Below, one piece after another: positions 16,599-24,620 of a stretch of DNA of 32,806 nt. The DNA is taken from the NCBI GenBank assembly GCA_023251075.1, contig JAHEZM010000035.1, positions 1 to 32,806 on the forward strand, given 5' to 3'. The stretch is from Flavobacteriales bacterium (GTDB lineage Bacteria > Bacteroidota > Bacteroidia > Flavobacteriales_C > GCA-002722245). Positions within the stretch are counted from its first letter, which is position 1. Each line of letters starts with the position of its first letter. Below the pieces are notes generated by a model. The model did no database searches and was not told the origin of the DNA. It saw only the letters and a list, made by a program, of their open reading frames with translations. The position numbers were made by a program, and so were the translations under genes.

Positions 16599-17684
16599 AT
16601 GAAAGATTTAGTACAGAAATTATACAGCATTAAGTTGAGATACGACGAAGTAGGCGAACAGCTTACTCTTCCTGATGTGGTGTCGAATCAAAAGAAATTC
16701 ATGCAGTTAAGTAAAGATTACAAGGAATTAAAACCTGTAGCGGATGCTTATTTGGAGTTGAAAAATGTGATCGACAATATTGAGTCCTCTAAAGAATTAT
16801 TGAAAACCGAAACTGATCCCGATTTCATTGAAATGGCGAAAGCCGAATTGTATGAATTAGAGAATACAAGAATTAAAATGGAGGAGGAAGTGAAGTGGTT
16901 GTTGATTCCCAAAGATCCTGAGGATAATAAAAATGCTATCGTGGAGTTGCGCGCTGGTACGGGTGGAGATGAAGCCTGTATTTTTGTGGAAGATTGTAGT
17001 AGGATGTACAGCATGTTCTTTAAAAGTAAAGGTTGGACTGTTGAAATAGTGAATTCTGCGTCTGGAGGAACCAAAGGAATTAAAGAGATTACGTTCAGTG
17101 TGAGCGGTGAAAATATTTATGGCGAATTGAAATTTGAATCGGGTGTACATCGTGTTCAACGTGTGCCCGAAACAGAATCTCAAGGTAGAGTGCATACTTC
17201 CGCAATCACTGTGGCAGTGCTTCCTGAAATTGAAGAGGTGGATTTTGTGTTGAATATGGGAGATGTAAAAAAAGATACTTTCCGTGCATCAGGTGCGGGA
17301 GGGCAACATATTAATAAAACAGAATCGGCGATTCGTTTAACGCATTTACCTACAGGTACTGTAGTAGAATGTCAGGATGGGCGTTCACAACATAAAAACT
17401 ACGAACAGGCTTTATCGGTTTTACGTTCTCGTTTGTATCAGGCAGAAGCCGATAAATTGCATGCAGAAAGAGCGGCACAAAGAAAATCTTTGGTGTCAAC
17501 AGGTGACAGATCTGCAAAAATCAGAACCTATAATTATCCACAAGGACGAGTAACGGATCATAGAATTGGAAAAACGATTTATAATCTTCCTGCATTTATG
17601 AATGGAGATATGGACGATATGATTGAAGCATTGAAAATGGCTGAAAACACAGAGAAATTAAAAGAAGGAACGAGCACCTTTTAA
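16599..17684 (+). CDS. prfA: Peptide chain release factor 1
   Basis: Class I release factor that reads UAA and UAG and triggers hydrolysis of peptidyl-tRNA on the ribosome. It has 361 residues from the ATG at 16599, matching the usual 360. The catalytic GGQ loop is at residues 234-236 in [13 protein letters not shown]. The stop-codon recognition motif PxT appears as P190-E191-T192 in [16 protein letters not shown], which identifies RF1 rather than RF2 (whose motif is SPF). A TTG nine codons upstream, inside purM, gives a longer frame and is not supported. The four-base gap to purM and 13-base gap to pyrF indicate one operon. Confidence 0.96.
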   Translation: MKDLVQKLYSIKLRYDEVGEQLTLPDVVSNQKKFMQLSKDYKELKPVADAYLELKNVIDNIESSKELLKTETDPDFIEMAKAELYELENTRIKMEEEVKWLLIPKDPEDNKNAIVELRAGTGGDEACIFVEDCSRMYSMFFKSKGWTVEIVNSASGGTKGIKEITFSVSGENIYGELKFESGVHRVQRVPETESQGRVHTSAITVAVLPEIEEVDFVLNMGDVKKDTFRASGAGGQHINKTESAIRLTHLPTGTVVECQDGRSQHKNYEQALSVLRSRLYQAEADKLHAERAAQRKSLVSTGDRSAKIRTYNYPQGRVTDHRIGKTIYNLPAFMNGDMDDMIEALKMAENTEKLKEGTSTF

Positions 17685-17697
17685 CCTTTCACTTACC

Positions 17698-18522
17698 ATG
17701 ACTAAAGAGGAGTTATTTAAAAATATTCAAGAGAAGAAATCATTTTTGTGTGTTGGTTTAGATCCCGACATTCAAAAAATCCCAAAGTTTTTATTGGAAC
17801 TCGAAGATCCGCTTTTTGAGTTTTGCAAAAGAATTATCGATGCTACCAAAGATTATTGTGTTTCTTATAAACCTAACACAGCTTTCTTTGAAGCTTATGG
17901 ATCAAAAGGGTGGGAGAGTTTGAAAAAAACCATCGCCTATGTTCCAAAAAATTGTTTCACCATTGCCGATGCTAAACGTGGAGATATAGGCAATACCTCT
18001 TCGTTATATGCGCGTGCATTTTTTGATGAAATGGGTGCCGATTCTGTTACTGTTGCACCTTATATGGGAGAAGATTCGGTGAAACCATTCTTACAACATC
18101 CCGGAAAATGGGTGATTGTTTTAGCGCTTACATCCAATCAGGGTGCTCTCGATTTTCAAACTCAGGTATTGAAAGATTCTGATGAACATTTGTTTGAAAA
18201 GGTTTTAAGAAAAACTTCTGAATGGGGTACTCCGGAAAACTTAATGTATGTGGTGGGAGCAACTCGCGCACAAATGCTGGAAAAAGTACGAAGTATTGTC
18301 CCTCATAATTTTCTTTTGATTCCAGGTGTTGGAGCTCAGGGCGGAAGTATGCAGGATGTTTTTAAATACGGAGCTAATGCTCATTGCGGATTATTGGTGA
18401 ATGCATCCCGCAGTATTATTTATGCCTCTACAGGGAATGATTTTGCTGAAAAAGCCAGAGATGAAGCAAAAAAAATGCAAGCAGAAATGGAAGTGCTGTT
18501 AAAACAGAAATCATTGATTTAG
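17698..18522 (+). CDS. pyrF: Orotidine 5'-phosphate decarboxylase
   Basis: Last enzyme of UMP synthesis, converting OMP to UMP and carbon dioxide. The 274-residue length fits the type 2 OMP decarboxylases (about 270-280) rather than the short 230-residue form. The catalytic Asp-Lys-x-x-Asp array is seen as [10 protein letters not shown] (D91, K93, D96). The substrate loop near the start shows CVGLDPD, and the phosphate-gripping end contains PGVGAQGG and a final [11 protein letters not shown]. It is the last gene of purM-prfA-pyrF, joining purine, translation-termination and pyrimidine functions. A REP-like hairpin begins 11 bases after the stop and may act as its 3' end structure. Confidence 0.95.
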   Translation: MTKEELFKNIQEKKSFLCVGLDPDIQKIPKFLLELEDPLFEFCKRIIDATKDYCVSYKPNTAFFEAYGSKGWESLKKTIAYVPKNCFTIADAKRGDIGNTSSLYARAFFDEMGADSVTVAPYMGEDSVKPFLQHPGKWVIVLALTSNQGALDFQTQVLKDSDEHLFEKVLRKTSEWGTPENLMYVVGATRAQMLEKVRSIVPHNFLLIPGVGAQGGSMQDVFKYGANAHCGLLVNASRSIIYASTGNDFAEKARDEAKKMQAEMEVLLKQKSLI

Positions 18523-18532
18523 TTTATGTCTG

Positions 18533-18556
18533 GTAGAGACGAAATGCTTTCGTCTT
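18533..18556 (+). repeat. REP-like hairpin 1 (left pair, forward)
   Basis: A 24-base unit: GTAGAG head, then a hairpin with arm ACGAAA, loop TGC and arm TTTCGT, then CTT. The stem including the flanking G/C covers 18538-18554 without mismatch. The GTAG head is the tetranucleotide known next to REP hairpins of RAYT systems. Confidence 0.8.
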
Positions 18557-18607
18557 AAAAAAGAAAATTCCATTAAATTATAAAAGGAAAAGGGATTAAA
18601 TCTATAT

Positions 18608-18631
18608 AAGCCGAAAGCATTTCGGCTCTAC
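18608..18631 (-). repeat. REP-like hairpin 2 (left pair, inverted)
   Basis: Same unit on the minus strand with stem arms CCGAAA/TTTCGG and the GTAGAG head at its right end. It is inverted relative to REP 1 with 51 bases between them, forming a REPIN-like pair. The stop codon of the transposase gene lies within the head (18628-18630). Confidence 0.8.
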
Positions 18632-19182
18632 GTTTTTAAAGGATTCATTTTAATATAATTAGGGTCTGATTCCCATTTAATTATATTTTCATTGATGTAA
18701 TTTTCAATACTGATTAATTCGTTTTGGTTTCGAATAATCCTTTCATAAAAATTTGATTGCCACACACTTTTGATTCCAATATTTTTTGCTTTTGATGTCA
18801 CACTTGCCTTAATTCCCCTAACAAATGAACTTAGATTGTTACTTTGTGTGGTGAATGTGTTGAACTTATCTAAAATTAAGGTGTATTTAGCAACTTCATA
18901 GGAAGAAATGTTGGTGCTATTGCTGATGTAGATAATGGCATGTAAATGATTAGGCATTATTACCCAAGTCCCTAAAAACATATTATTTCGAGTAATGTCG
19001 GTTTTTAATAACTCTTCCTTTATTATTTTTCCTAGCTCTGATTCGAAGAATTGTGAGCCTTTAATTTGCCCAAATATATTTTTTCTTTCAAAACTGCAAA
19101 TAGTAATGAAATATGCTCCATCGGAGGAGTAATCAAATCCTTTCATTCGCAGAGATTCTGCTTTATAATTTCTGTAATCCAT
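18628..19182 (-). CDS. REP-associated tyrosine transposase (RAYT)
   Basis: Single-domain HUH endonuclease of the IS200/IS605-like Y1 superfamily, 184 residues from the ATG at 19182. The family opening is clear: SLRMKGFDYSSDGAYFITICSFERKNIFG. The HUH motif is H79-L80-H81 in MPNHLHAIIYI, and the catalytic tyrosine is Y146 in QSNFYERIIRN, so the enzyme looks intact. RAYTs cut and join single-stranded DNA at REP hairpins and usually stay as single-copy chromosomal genes. Here a pair of inverted REP-like hairpins lies on each side, and the stop codon sits in one of them. A longer frame from 19236 begins inside REP 3 and is considered read-through. Its strand opposes both flanking operons, which fits an inserted unit. 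Confidence 0.88.
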   Translation of the reverse strand: MDYRNYKAESLRMKGFDYSSDGAYFITICSFERKNIFGQIKGSQFFESELGKIIKEELLKTDITRNNMFLGTWVIMPNHLHAIIYISNSTNISSYEVAKYTLILDKFNTFTTQSNNLSSFVRGIKASVTSKAKNIGIKSVWQSNFYERIIRNQNELISIENYINENIIKWESDPNYIKMNPLKT

Positions 19183-19219
19183 TTTGTGTTTAGTTAGTGT
19201 TGCTAAAATAGAAAATAAA

Positions 19220-19243
19220 GTAGAGTCGAATTGCATTCGACTT
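19220..19243 (+). repeat. REP-like hairpin 3 (right pair, forward)
   Basis: A 24-base unit with GTAGAG head, stem arms TCGAAT/ATTCGA, loop TGC and CTT end. It lies 37 bases upstream of the transposase ATG. Confidence 0.8.
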
Positions 19244-19284
19244 TAAAAGAGAGATTCAAAAAAGAAAAGGAATATTTTTCATTT

Positions 19285-19308
19285 AAGTCGAATGCAATTC
19301 GACTCTAC
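19285..19308 (-). repeat. REP-like hairpin 4 (right pair, inverted)
   Basis: Identical to REP 3 but inverted, with 41 bases between the two units. The right pair differs from the left pair by matched changes in both stem arms. Confidence 0.8.
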
Positions 19309-19358
19309 GATGTTTTCAATTAGTTTTTTGCTATTGAGGCTAATTTCTGTTTATTTCT

Positions 19359-19393
19359 TTTGAAAAGCCTGCTTCTCTTTATGCTTAGTTTTG
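19359..19393 (+). promoter_or_regulatory. Possible promoter of the DUF2851 gene
   Basis: TTTG at 19359-19362 and TAGTTTTG at 19386-19393 with a 23-base spacer, at the long end of the Bacteroidota range. The ATG follows 30 bases later. Confidence 0.45.
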
Positions 19394-19423
19394 TGGAACT
19401 AAACATTTCTAGAGTTTGTTTTC

Positions 19424-20713
19424 ATGAAAGAAAAAATTGTTCACTTCCTATGGAAGCATAAGCTATTTAATGCTTCATCGTTAATTTCATCCTGTGGAAA
19501 AGAAATTGAAATTATTAAAGTAGGCACACACAATCAGGATAAAGGCGGTCCGGATTTTTTAAATGCCTCCATTAAAATTGGAGATACGCATTGGTTTGGT
19601 CACGTTGAAATTCATTTAAAAAGTTCCGATTGGATAGCGCACCAACATCAATTTGATCCGGCTTACGATTCTGTTATTTTACATGTGGTTTGGGATAGCG
19701 ATAAAATTATTTACAATAAAAAATCAGTGCCGCTTCCTGAGCTTTGTATTAGTTCGTACGTAGATCAAAATGTGTTGCGATACATTCGCGATTTTCAGAG
19801 TAATAAAGAAATTATTGCTTGTGGTTCTCTGGTGAAAGATGTTCCTTATCTCACTAAAAAAATGTTTTACGATAGATTGGTGGTGAGTAGAATTCAGCGA
19901 AAAACCAATCAACTGAAACAAGATTATATTCAGCTCAATAAAAATTGGGAACGCTTGTGTTTATTGGCAATTTCACGCGTTTTAGGTTTAACACATAATG
20001 TAGAATCATTTGAAAATTTAGTGAAATCAATTCCTTTGGATGTGATTCAAAAAAATAGAGATAGTAGTGTTGCTTTGGAGGCTATGGTTTTCGGACAATC
20101 GGGTTTCTTTGAAAATGAATATGAAGATAAATACGCGCATGCTTTGAAAGAGAAATATTCTTTTTTACAAAAAAAATATAAATTCTCTTCGCTCAATTAT
20201 TCGCAGTGGCAATGGTTTCGAATTCGTCCTGCTTCATTTCCATCTATTCGTTTAGCTCAGTTTTCTTCTTTTTTATTTCATCGCAGTTCTTGTTTTTCGC
20301 AATTGATGGAAATGAATTCAAAAAATGAAATAGAGGAGTTTTTCACTTTTCCGGTATCAAAATATTGGCAAAACCATTATCATTTCGATCGATTGAGTAA
20401 AAAGAGCAGTCATCAGCTTTCTAAAGAATGGATTGATAAAATTGTTATTAATGCGATAGTGCCTTTATTTTTTTTAAGAGCTGAATTGTATTCTGATATG
20501 ACTTTGATGGAGAAAGGATTGTGTTTTCTCGAAAATACTTTGGCAGAAAAAAATATAATTCAGCGGAAATGGAAGGATGTAGCGGTAGATTCTAGGAATG
20601 CATTTGAAAGTCAGGCCCTCACCGAATTGTATAAAGAGTTTTGCTCTCAGAAAAAATGCTTAAATTGCAGCATTGGCTTCGCTATACTTAAAAATTGCAG
20701 TAAAAATGGTTGA
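19424..20713 (+). CDS. DUF2851 family protein
   Basis: A 429-residue soluble protein of the DUF2851 family, found almost only in Bacteroidota. Recognition rests on the N-terminal block: FLWKHKLFNASSL, then GTHNQDKGGPDFLNASIKIG, HWFGHVEIHLKSSDW and the following DSVILHVVWDSD. The Asp/Glu/His pattern in the GGPDF...GHVEIH block resembles the metal centre of PD-(D/E)xK nucleases, but I can only suggest this. The C-terminus has a cysteine pair (CSQKKCLNCSIG). It overlaps the following PspC-domain gene by eight bases, so the two are likely co-translated. No function is established for the family. Confidence 0.82.
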   Translation: MKEKIVHFLWKHKLFNASSLISSCGKEIEIIKVGTHNQDKGGPDFLNASIKIGDTHWFGHVEIHLKSSDWIAHQHQFDPAYDSVILHVVWDSDKIIYNKKSVPLPELCISSYVDQNVLRYIRDFQSNKEIIACGSLVKDVPYLTKKMFYDRLVVSRIQRKTNQLKQDYIQLNKNWERLCLLAISRVLGLTHNVESFENLVKSIPLDVIQKNRDSSVALEAMVFGQSGFFENEYEDKYAHALKEKYSFLQKKYKFSSLNYSQWQWFRIRPASFPSIRLAQFSSFLFHRSSCFSQLMEMNSKNEIEEFFTFPVSKYWQNHYHFDRLSKKSSHQLSKEWIDKIVINAIVPLFFLRAELYSDMTLMEKGLCFLENTLAEKNIIQRKWKDVAVDSRNAFESQALTELYKEFCSQKKCLNCSIGFAILKNCSKNG

Positions 20714-20930
20714 GAGAATTAGAAATATTGTTGAGTCGAATGTGTTTGGTGTTTGTACTTATTGGGGACAAAAATTCGGCATTGAAACGAGCAGAATAAG
20801 AATATTTTTTATTTATATCTCCTTTTTAACTTTTGGATCTCCTATTCTGTTTTATTTGGTAATGGCAGGTGTTTTAGAGTATAAGAAATGGTTCAATAGT
20901 TTTAAGCGCCGAAATATCTGGCATTTATAG
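20706..20930 (+). CDS. Small PspC-domain membrane protein
   Basis: A 74-residue protein. The segment FGVCTYWGQKFGIETSRIRIFFIYISFL followed by a second hydrophobic stretch (SPILFYLVMAGVLEY) is the standard PspC domain, in which a G-V-C-x-x-x-x-x-F-G-type head precedes membrane helices. PspC proteins act in envelope stress or membrane-associated signalling in other bacteria. The ATG at 20706 is chosen because the longer reading lies inside the DUF2851 gene; the eight-base overlap suggests coupling. Basic residues close the chain (KRRN). Confidence 0.78.
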   Translation: MVERIRNIVESNVFGVCTYWGQKFGIETSRIRIFFIYISFLTFGSPILFYLVMAGVLEYKKWFNSFKRRNIWHL

Positions 20931-20947
20931 AAATATTTTCCCTCCTT

Positions 20948-21862
20948 ATGAAAAAAAAAATCCTCATCACAGGTGCTAATGGTTTGTTGGGTCAGAAATT
21001 AGTTTACGCTCTGAAAAACAGAGAAGATTTAGTGGTAATTGCTACAGCACGTGGTGAAAACCGTTTGGCAAATACACAGGGCTACGAATTTGTTTCAATG
21101 AATATAGAAAAGCAAAAGGAAGTAGAAGATACCTTAATGAAATATTCTCCTGATACCATTATTCATTGTGCAGCTATGACCAACGTTGATGTTTGTGAAC
21201 AGAAGAAAGAAGAATGTTGGGCAGCTAATGTAACGGCCGTACAAAATATTTGTGAGGCGGCAGAAAAAGTGAAAGCACATTTAATTCATGTTTCTACTGA
21301 TTTTATTTTTGATGGAAAAAATGGTCCCTATAAGGAAGATGCTCAACCTAATCCTGTTTCTTATTACGGAGAATCGAAACTGGCAGCAGAAAAAATTGTA
21401 GAGAAATATAAAGGTAAATGGGCTATTTTAAGAACTGTTTTGGTGTACGGATTGGTGGATAATATGAGTCGTTCTAATATTGTTTTGTGGGCAAAAGGTG
21501 GGTTGGAAAAAGGTAAAACGATTAAGGTGGTGAACGATCAGTTTCGAACGCCCACTTTAGCTGAAGATTTAGCTCAGGGTTGTGTTTTGGTAATGGATAC
21601 AAAGGCGCAAGGAATTTATAATATTTCAGGAAAAGATTACATGAGCATTCTTGAATTGGTACATAAAGTTGCCGATTATTATCATTTAGATAAATCGTTG
21701 ATCCAACCCATCTCTTCATCATCATTAAATCAACCGGCAATGCGTCCGCCTATCACAGGATTTATTATAAATAAAGCCATTAAGGATTTGAATTATCAAC
21801 CTCATTCTTTTGAAGAAGGAATAAAAATTTTGGAAGAGCAGTTGAAAAACTTCAAGTTGTGA
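20948..21862 (+). CDS. RmlD-like SDR family oxidoreductase
   Basis: A 304-residue extended short-chain dehydrogenase related to dTDP-4-dehydrorhamnose reductase. The Rossmann motif GANGLLG is at residues 9-15, a DTIIHCAAMTNVDVCE segment follows, and the catalytic YYGESK (YxxxK) lies near residue 140. STDFIFDG precedes it, as in RmlD proteins. The C-terminal part keeps the QFRTPTLAEDLA substrate-domain segment. No other sugar-nucleotide genes are nearby, so the substrate is open; many Bacteroidota have such stand-alone members. It is on the same strand with short gaps on both sides. Confidence 0.82.
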   Translation: MKKKILITGANGLLGQKLVYALKNREDLVVIATARGENRLANTQGYEFVSMNIEKQKEVEDTLMKYSPDTIIHCAAMTNVDVCEQKKEECWAANVTAVQNICEAAEKVKAHLIHVSTDFIFDGKNGPYKEDAQPNPVSYYGESKLAAEKIVEKYKGKWAILRTVLVYGLVDNMSRSNIVLWAKGGLEKGKTIKVVNDQFRTPTLAEDLAQGCVLVMDTKAQGIYNISGKDYMSILELVHKVADYYHLDKSLIQPISSSSLNQPAMRPPITGFIINKAIKDLNYQPHSFEEGIKILEEQLKNFKL

Positions 21863-21872
21863 AAATCTCTCA

Positions 21873-23345
21873 ATGAGTTCTATTCTCGAAAACATAAACA
21901 GTACTATTAATGAGGTGATGTCACCTATTACTGATACTGTTTGTGCTTTAATATTTTATTCGGTTTCTATTGGAGGGTATGATATTCCATTAATATTGGT
22001 ATGGTTGATTGGAGCAGCACTTTTTTGCACTTTATATTTTCGATTTATCAATTTCAGAGGATTTAAATTAGCGATAGATATTGTTAGAGGAAAATATGAT
22101 TTTCCCAATCAAAAAATAAGCGGACAAGTGTCGCACTTTCAAGCACTCACTACTGCACTTTCGGGTACTTTAGGTTTGGGTAATATAGCAGGAGTTGCTA
22201 TAGCCATTGCGGTGGGTGGACCAGGAGCAACATTTTGGATGATAGTAGCAGGTTTTTTAGGAATGTCGTCGAAATTTGTAGAATGCACTTTGGGTGTGAA
22301 ATATAGAAATGAAAATGAAGACGGAAGTGTTTCTGGTGGTCCGATGTATTATTTGAGTAAAGGTTTGGGGAAGAGAGGTTGGAAGCATACCGGAAAAATA
22401 TTTGCCGCCGTATTTGCCGTGATGTGTGTGGGAGGAGCATTGGGCGGAGGAAATATGATTCAAGTTAATCAAGCACGGGTGCAGTTTTCAAGTTTGTCGT
22501 GGTTGTTTGGTGAATTTTGGACTACCGATCAGGGAGCTCTTTTATTTGGTGTGTTGATAGCTGTGGTAACAGGTGCTGTAGTATTGGGGGGAATTAACAC
22601 TATTGCTAAGGTTACTGATAAGCTGGTTCCATTTATGTGTGCACTTTACGTATTGGCAGCGATCGTTATATTATTCTTTTTTTATGAAAAAATTCCTTCT
22701 GCTTTTGAATCTATTTTTTACAATGCATTTACTTTAAAATCGGCTTTTGGCGGAGTGGTTGGTGCAATGATCCAAGGCTTTCGGCGAGCTGCCTTTTCGA
22801 ATGAGGCAGGAATAGGATCTGCTGCTATTGCACATTCTGCCGTAAAAACAGATGAACCCATTACCGAAGGGCTAGTATCGTTACTGGAGCCCTTTATTGA
22901 TACCGTATTAATTTGTACAATGACTGCTTTGGTTCTTGTAATTACTGGTGCTTACACGAGTACAGAAGCCCAGGGTGTTCAAATGACGGCATTGGCTTTT
23001 GATGCTGTTTTTGGAACAGCAGGTAACGTTATTTTAACTGTTGCTGTTTTGTTATTTGCTTTTTCAACCATTATTTCCTGGGGATATTATGGATTAAAAT
23101 CATGGACTTATCTTTTTGGTGAAAAGAAAATATTTGATGTGAGTTATAAAATAATGTATTGTGTTTTTGTAGTAATAGGTTCTGTAATGTCGCTGCAAAA
23201 AGTAGTTGATTTTTCTGATGCGATGATTTTTGCTATGAGTATTCCTAATGTAATTGCACTAATTGTTTTAGCTCCGGAAGTAAAAAAAGATCTTGCTGTT
23301 TTTATGAATAAAATAAAATCAGGAGAGATCAGAAGAACTAACTAA
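21873..23345 (+). CDS. AGCS-family amino-acid:cation symporter
   Basis: Inner-membrane alanine/glycine:cation symporter, 490 residues with about eleven hydrophobic helices. Family marks are FRGFKLAIDIVRGKYD, TALSGTLGLGNIAGVAIAIAVGGPGATFWM and MSSKFVECTLGVKYR in the first half. GFRRAAFSNEAGIGSAAIAHSA follows in the middle, and ISWGYYGLKSWTYLFG toward the C-terminus. These proteins import alanine, glycine or similar amino acids with sodium or protons. It begins 10 bases after the RmlD-like gene and ends 13 bases before the ComEA-like gene. Confidence 0.92.
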   Translation: MSSILENINSTINEVMSPITDTVCALIFYSVSIGGYDIPLILVWLIGAALFCTLYFRFINFRGFKLAIDIVRGKYDFPNQKISGQVSHFQALTTALSGTLGLGNIAGVAIAIAVGGPGATFWMIVAGFLGMSSKFVECTLGVKYRNENEDGSVSGGPMYYLSKGLGKRGWKHTGKIFAAVFAVMCVGGALGGGNMIQVNQARVQFSSLSWLFGEFWTTDQGALLFGVLIAVVTGAVVLGGINTIAKVTDKLVPFMCALYVLAAIVILFFFYEKIPSAFESIFYNAFTLKSAFGGVVGAMIQGFRRAAFSNEAGIGSAAIAHSAVKTDEPITEGLVSLLEPFIDTVLICTMTALVLVITGAYTSTEAQGVQMTALAFDAVFGTAGNVILTVAVLLFAFSTIISWGYYGLKSWTYLFGEKKIFDVSYKIMYCVFVVIGSVMSLQKVVDFSDAMIFAMSIPNVIALIVLAPEVKKDLAVFMNKIKSGEIRRTN

Positions 23346-23358
23346 ACGTTTTGTTAAT

Positions 23359-24042
23359 ATGAAATATCCATTTTTGTTTTCCTCTTCGGAACGAAGAGGT
23401 TTGTATCTATTGTTATTATTAGCTTTCCTTTTTATAGGAGCGAAATATTTTATTCAACCTTCAGAGAAAATTTATTTGGCCAATGCTTTGGTTGTAAAAG
23501 AAAATTTCAGAAAAGATTCTCTTGTTTTTCAAAAGAAATATTCCTCTTCTTCAATGTATTCTAAATATAACAAAGCACAGAAGAATGATTTTGTAAAGTA
23601 TGAAAAAAATAAAAGTAATGATCTTGCGCCAGTGAGAAAAAAAATTAACGTAGAGTTGAATTCTGCAAGTAAAGAGCAATTGATTGAGTTGAATGGAATA
23701 GGAGAAAGTTATGCTACCAGAATTTTAAAGTATCGTGAAATATTAGGAGGATATGTTTCTGAAAACCAATTGTTGCAGGTGTATGGAATGGATACTGTGT
23801 TGTTTAATAAAATAAAAAACAATGTGCATGTAGATATTTCTTTGGTGAAGAAATATAATATCAATGAAGCTTCTTCCGAGGAGTTAGGAGAATTCAAAAG
23901 AATAGGGGTGAAACGTGCGAAAGTAATTGTTGCGTACAGAAATCAACATGGTAATTTTTCTTCTGTAAAAGATTTAATGAAAACGAAGGTTTTTAGCGAT
24001 TCTCTGTTATATTTGATTGAACCCTATATTATTTTACAATGA
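23359..24042 (+). CDS. ComEA-like helix-hairpin-helix protein
   Basis: A 227-residue membrane-anchored protein with one N-terminal helix (residues 14-33) and a low-complexity Ser/Lys/Tyr spacer. Two helix-hairpin-helix units follow: VELNSASKEQLIELNGIGESYATRILKYRE near 95-125, and INEASSEELGEFKRIGVKRAKVIVAYR near 170-197. The GIG and RIG turns are the DNA-backbone-binding hairpins of the HhH fold. Proteins of this build include the competence DNA receptor ComEA, but Bacteroidota versions are widespread and not proven in DNA uptake. Its TGA overlaps the apt ATG by four bases. Confidence 0.82.
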   Translation: MKYPFLFSSSERRGLYLLLLLAFLFIGAKYFIQPSEKIYLANALVVKENFRKDSLVFQKKYSSSSMYSKYNKAQKNDFVKYEKNKSNDLAPVRKKINVELNSASKEQLIELNGIGESYATRILKYREILGGYVSENQLLQVYGMDTVLFNKIKNNVHVDISLVKKYNINEASSEELGEFKRIGVKRAKVIVAYRNQHGNFSSVKDLMKTKVFSDSLLYLIEPYIILQ

Positions 24043-24566
24043 TTGCAGAAAAAATTAAAGCCAACGTTCGTGAAATTCCAGATTTTCCAAAACCTGGAAT
24101 TTTATTCAAAGACATTACTCCTCTACTAACCGATTTTAGAATCAGGAGAGAAATAGTTAAGTCATTAGTGGTTCAGGCCCGAAAGCTGAAGGCTGATGTT
24201 ATTATTGGTGTGGAAAGCAGAGGTTTTTTATTTGGAATTCCAATGGCCGATGAATTAAATATTCCTTTTGTTCCGGTGAGAAAAGCAGGAAAATTACCTT
24301 ACAAAAAAAATAAAGTGTCTTATAATTTAGAGTATGGAACAGCCGAAGTAGAAATACATTCCGACTCTATTAAAAAAGGAAGTAAGGTTTTTATTCACGA
24401 TGATTTATTGGCTACCGGAGGTACTGCTGATGCTGCTGCTCAGTTGGTTCAGCAATTAGGCGGAGAGGTTTGTGGTTTTGGATTTATCATTGAACTCAAT
24501 GATTTAAAGGGTAAAGAAAAATTATCTAAGTACTCTCCGAACATTATTTCTCTCGCTACGTATTGA
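24039..24566 (+). CDS. apt: Adenine phosphoribosyltransferase
   Basis: Purine-salvage enzyme making AMP from adenine and PRPP. The 175-residue length is standard (170-180). The N-terminal hood shows IPDFPKPGILFKDITPLL, the catalytic region GVESRGFLFGIPMA and RKAGKLPY follow, and the PRPP-binding motif VFIHDDLLATGGTADAA is at about residues 117-132. The ATGA overlap with the ComEA-like gene indicates translational coupling. A 54-base AT-rich stretch with short direct repeats (ATTCAAAATT, AATCAAAATT) separates it from the acyl-CoA dehydrogenase. Confidence 0.96.
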   Translation: MIAEKIKANVREIPDFPKPGILFKDITPLLTDFRIRREIVKSLVVQARKLKADVIIGVESRGFLFGIPMADELNIPFVPVRKAGKLPYKKNKVSYNLEYGTAEVEIHSDSIKKGSKVFIHDDLLATGGTADAAAQLVQQLGGEVCGFGFIIELNDLKGKEKLSKYSPNIISLATY

Positions 24567-24620
24567 GCAAGGGTTTACAATAAATCAAAATTAAAAATTC
24601 ATCATTCAAAATTATTTCAC

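Noticed and set aside
19183-19236. N-terminal extension of the RAYT gene from 19236
   Set aside because: The extension is translated REP 3 and leader; family members start close to the basic SLRMKG segment.
18533-19308. CRISPR-like array of four similar repeats
   Set aside because: Only four units, in alternating orientation, separated by a transposase gene and unequal spacers; no cas genes. REP/RAYT explains them.
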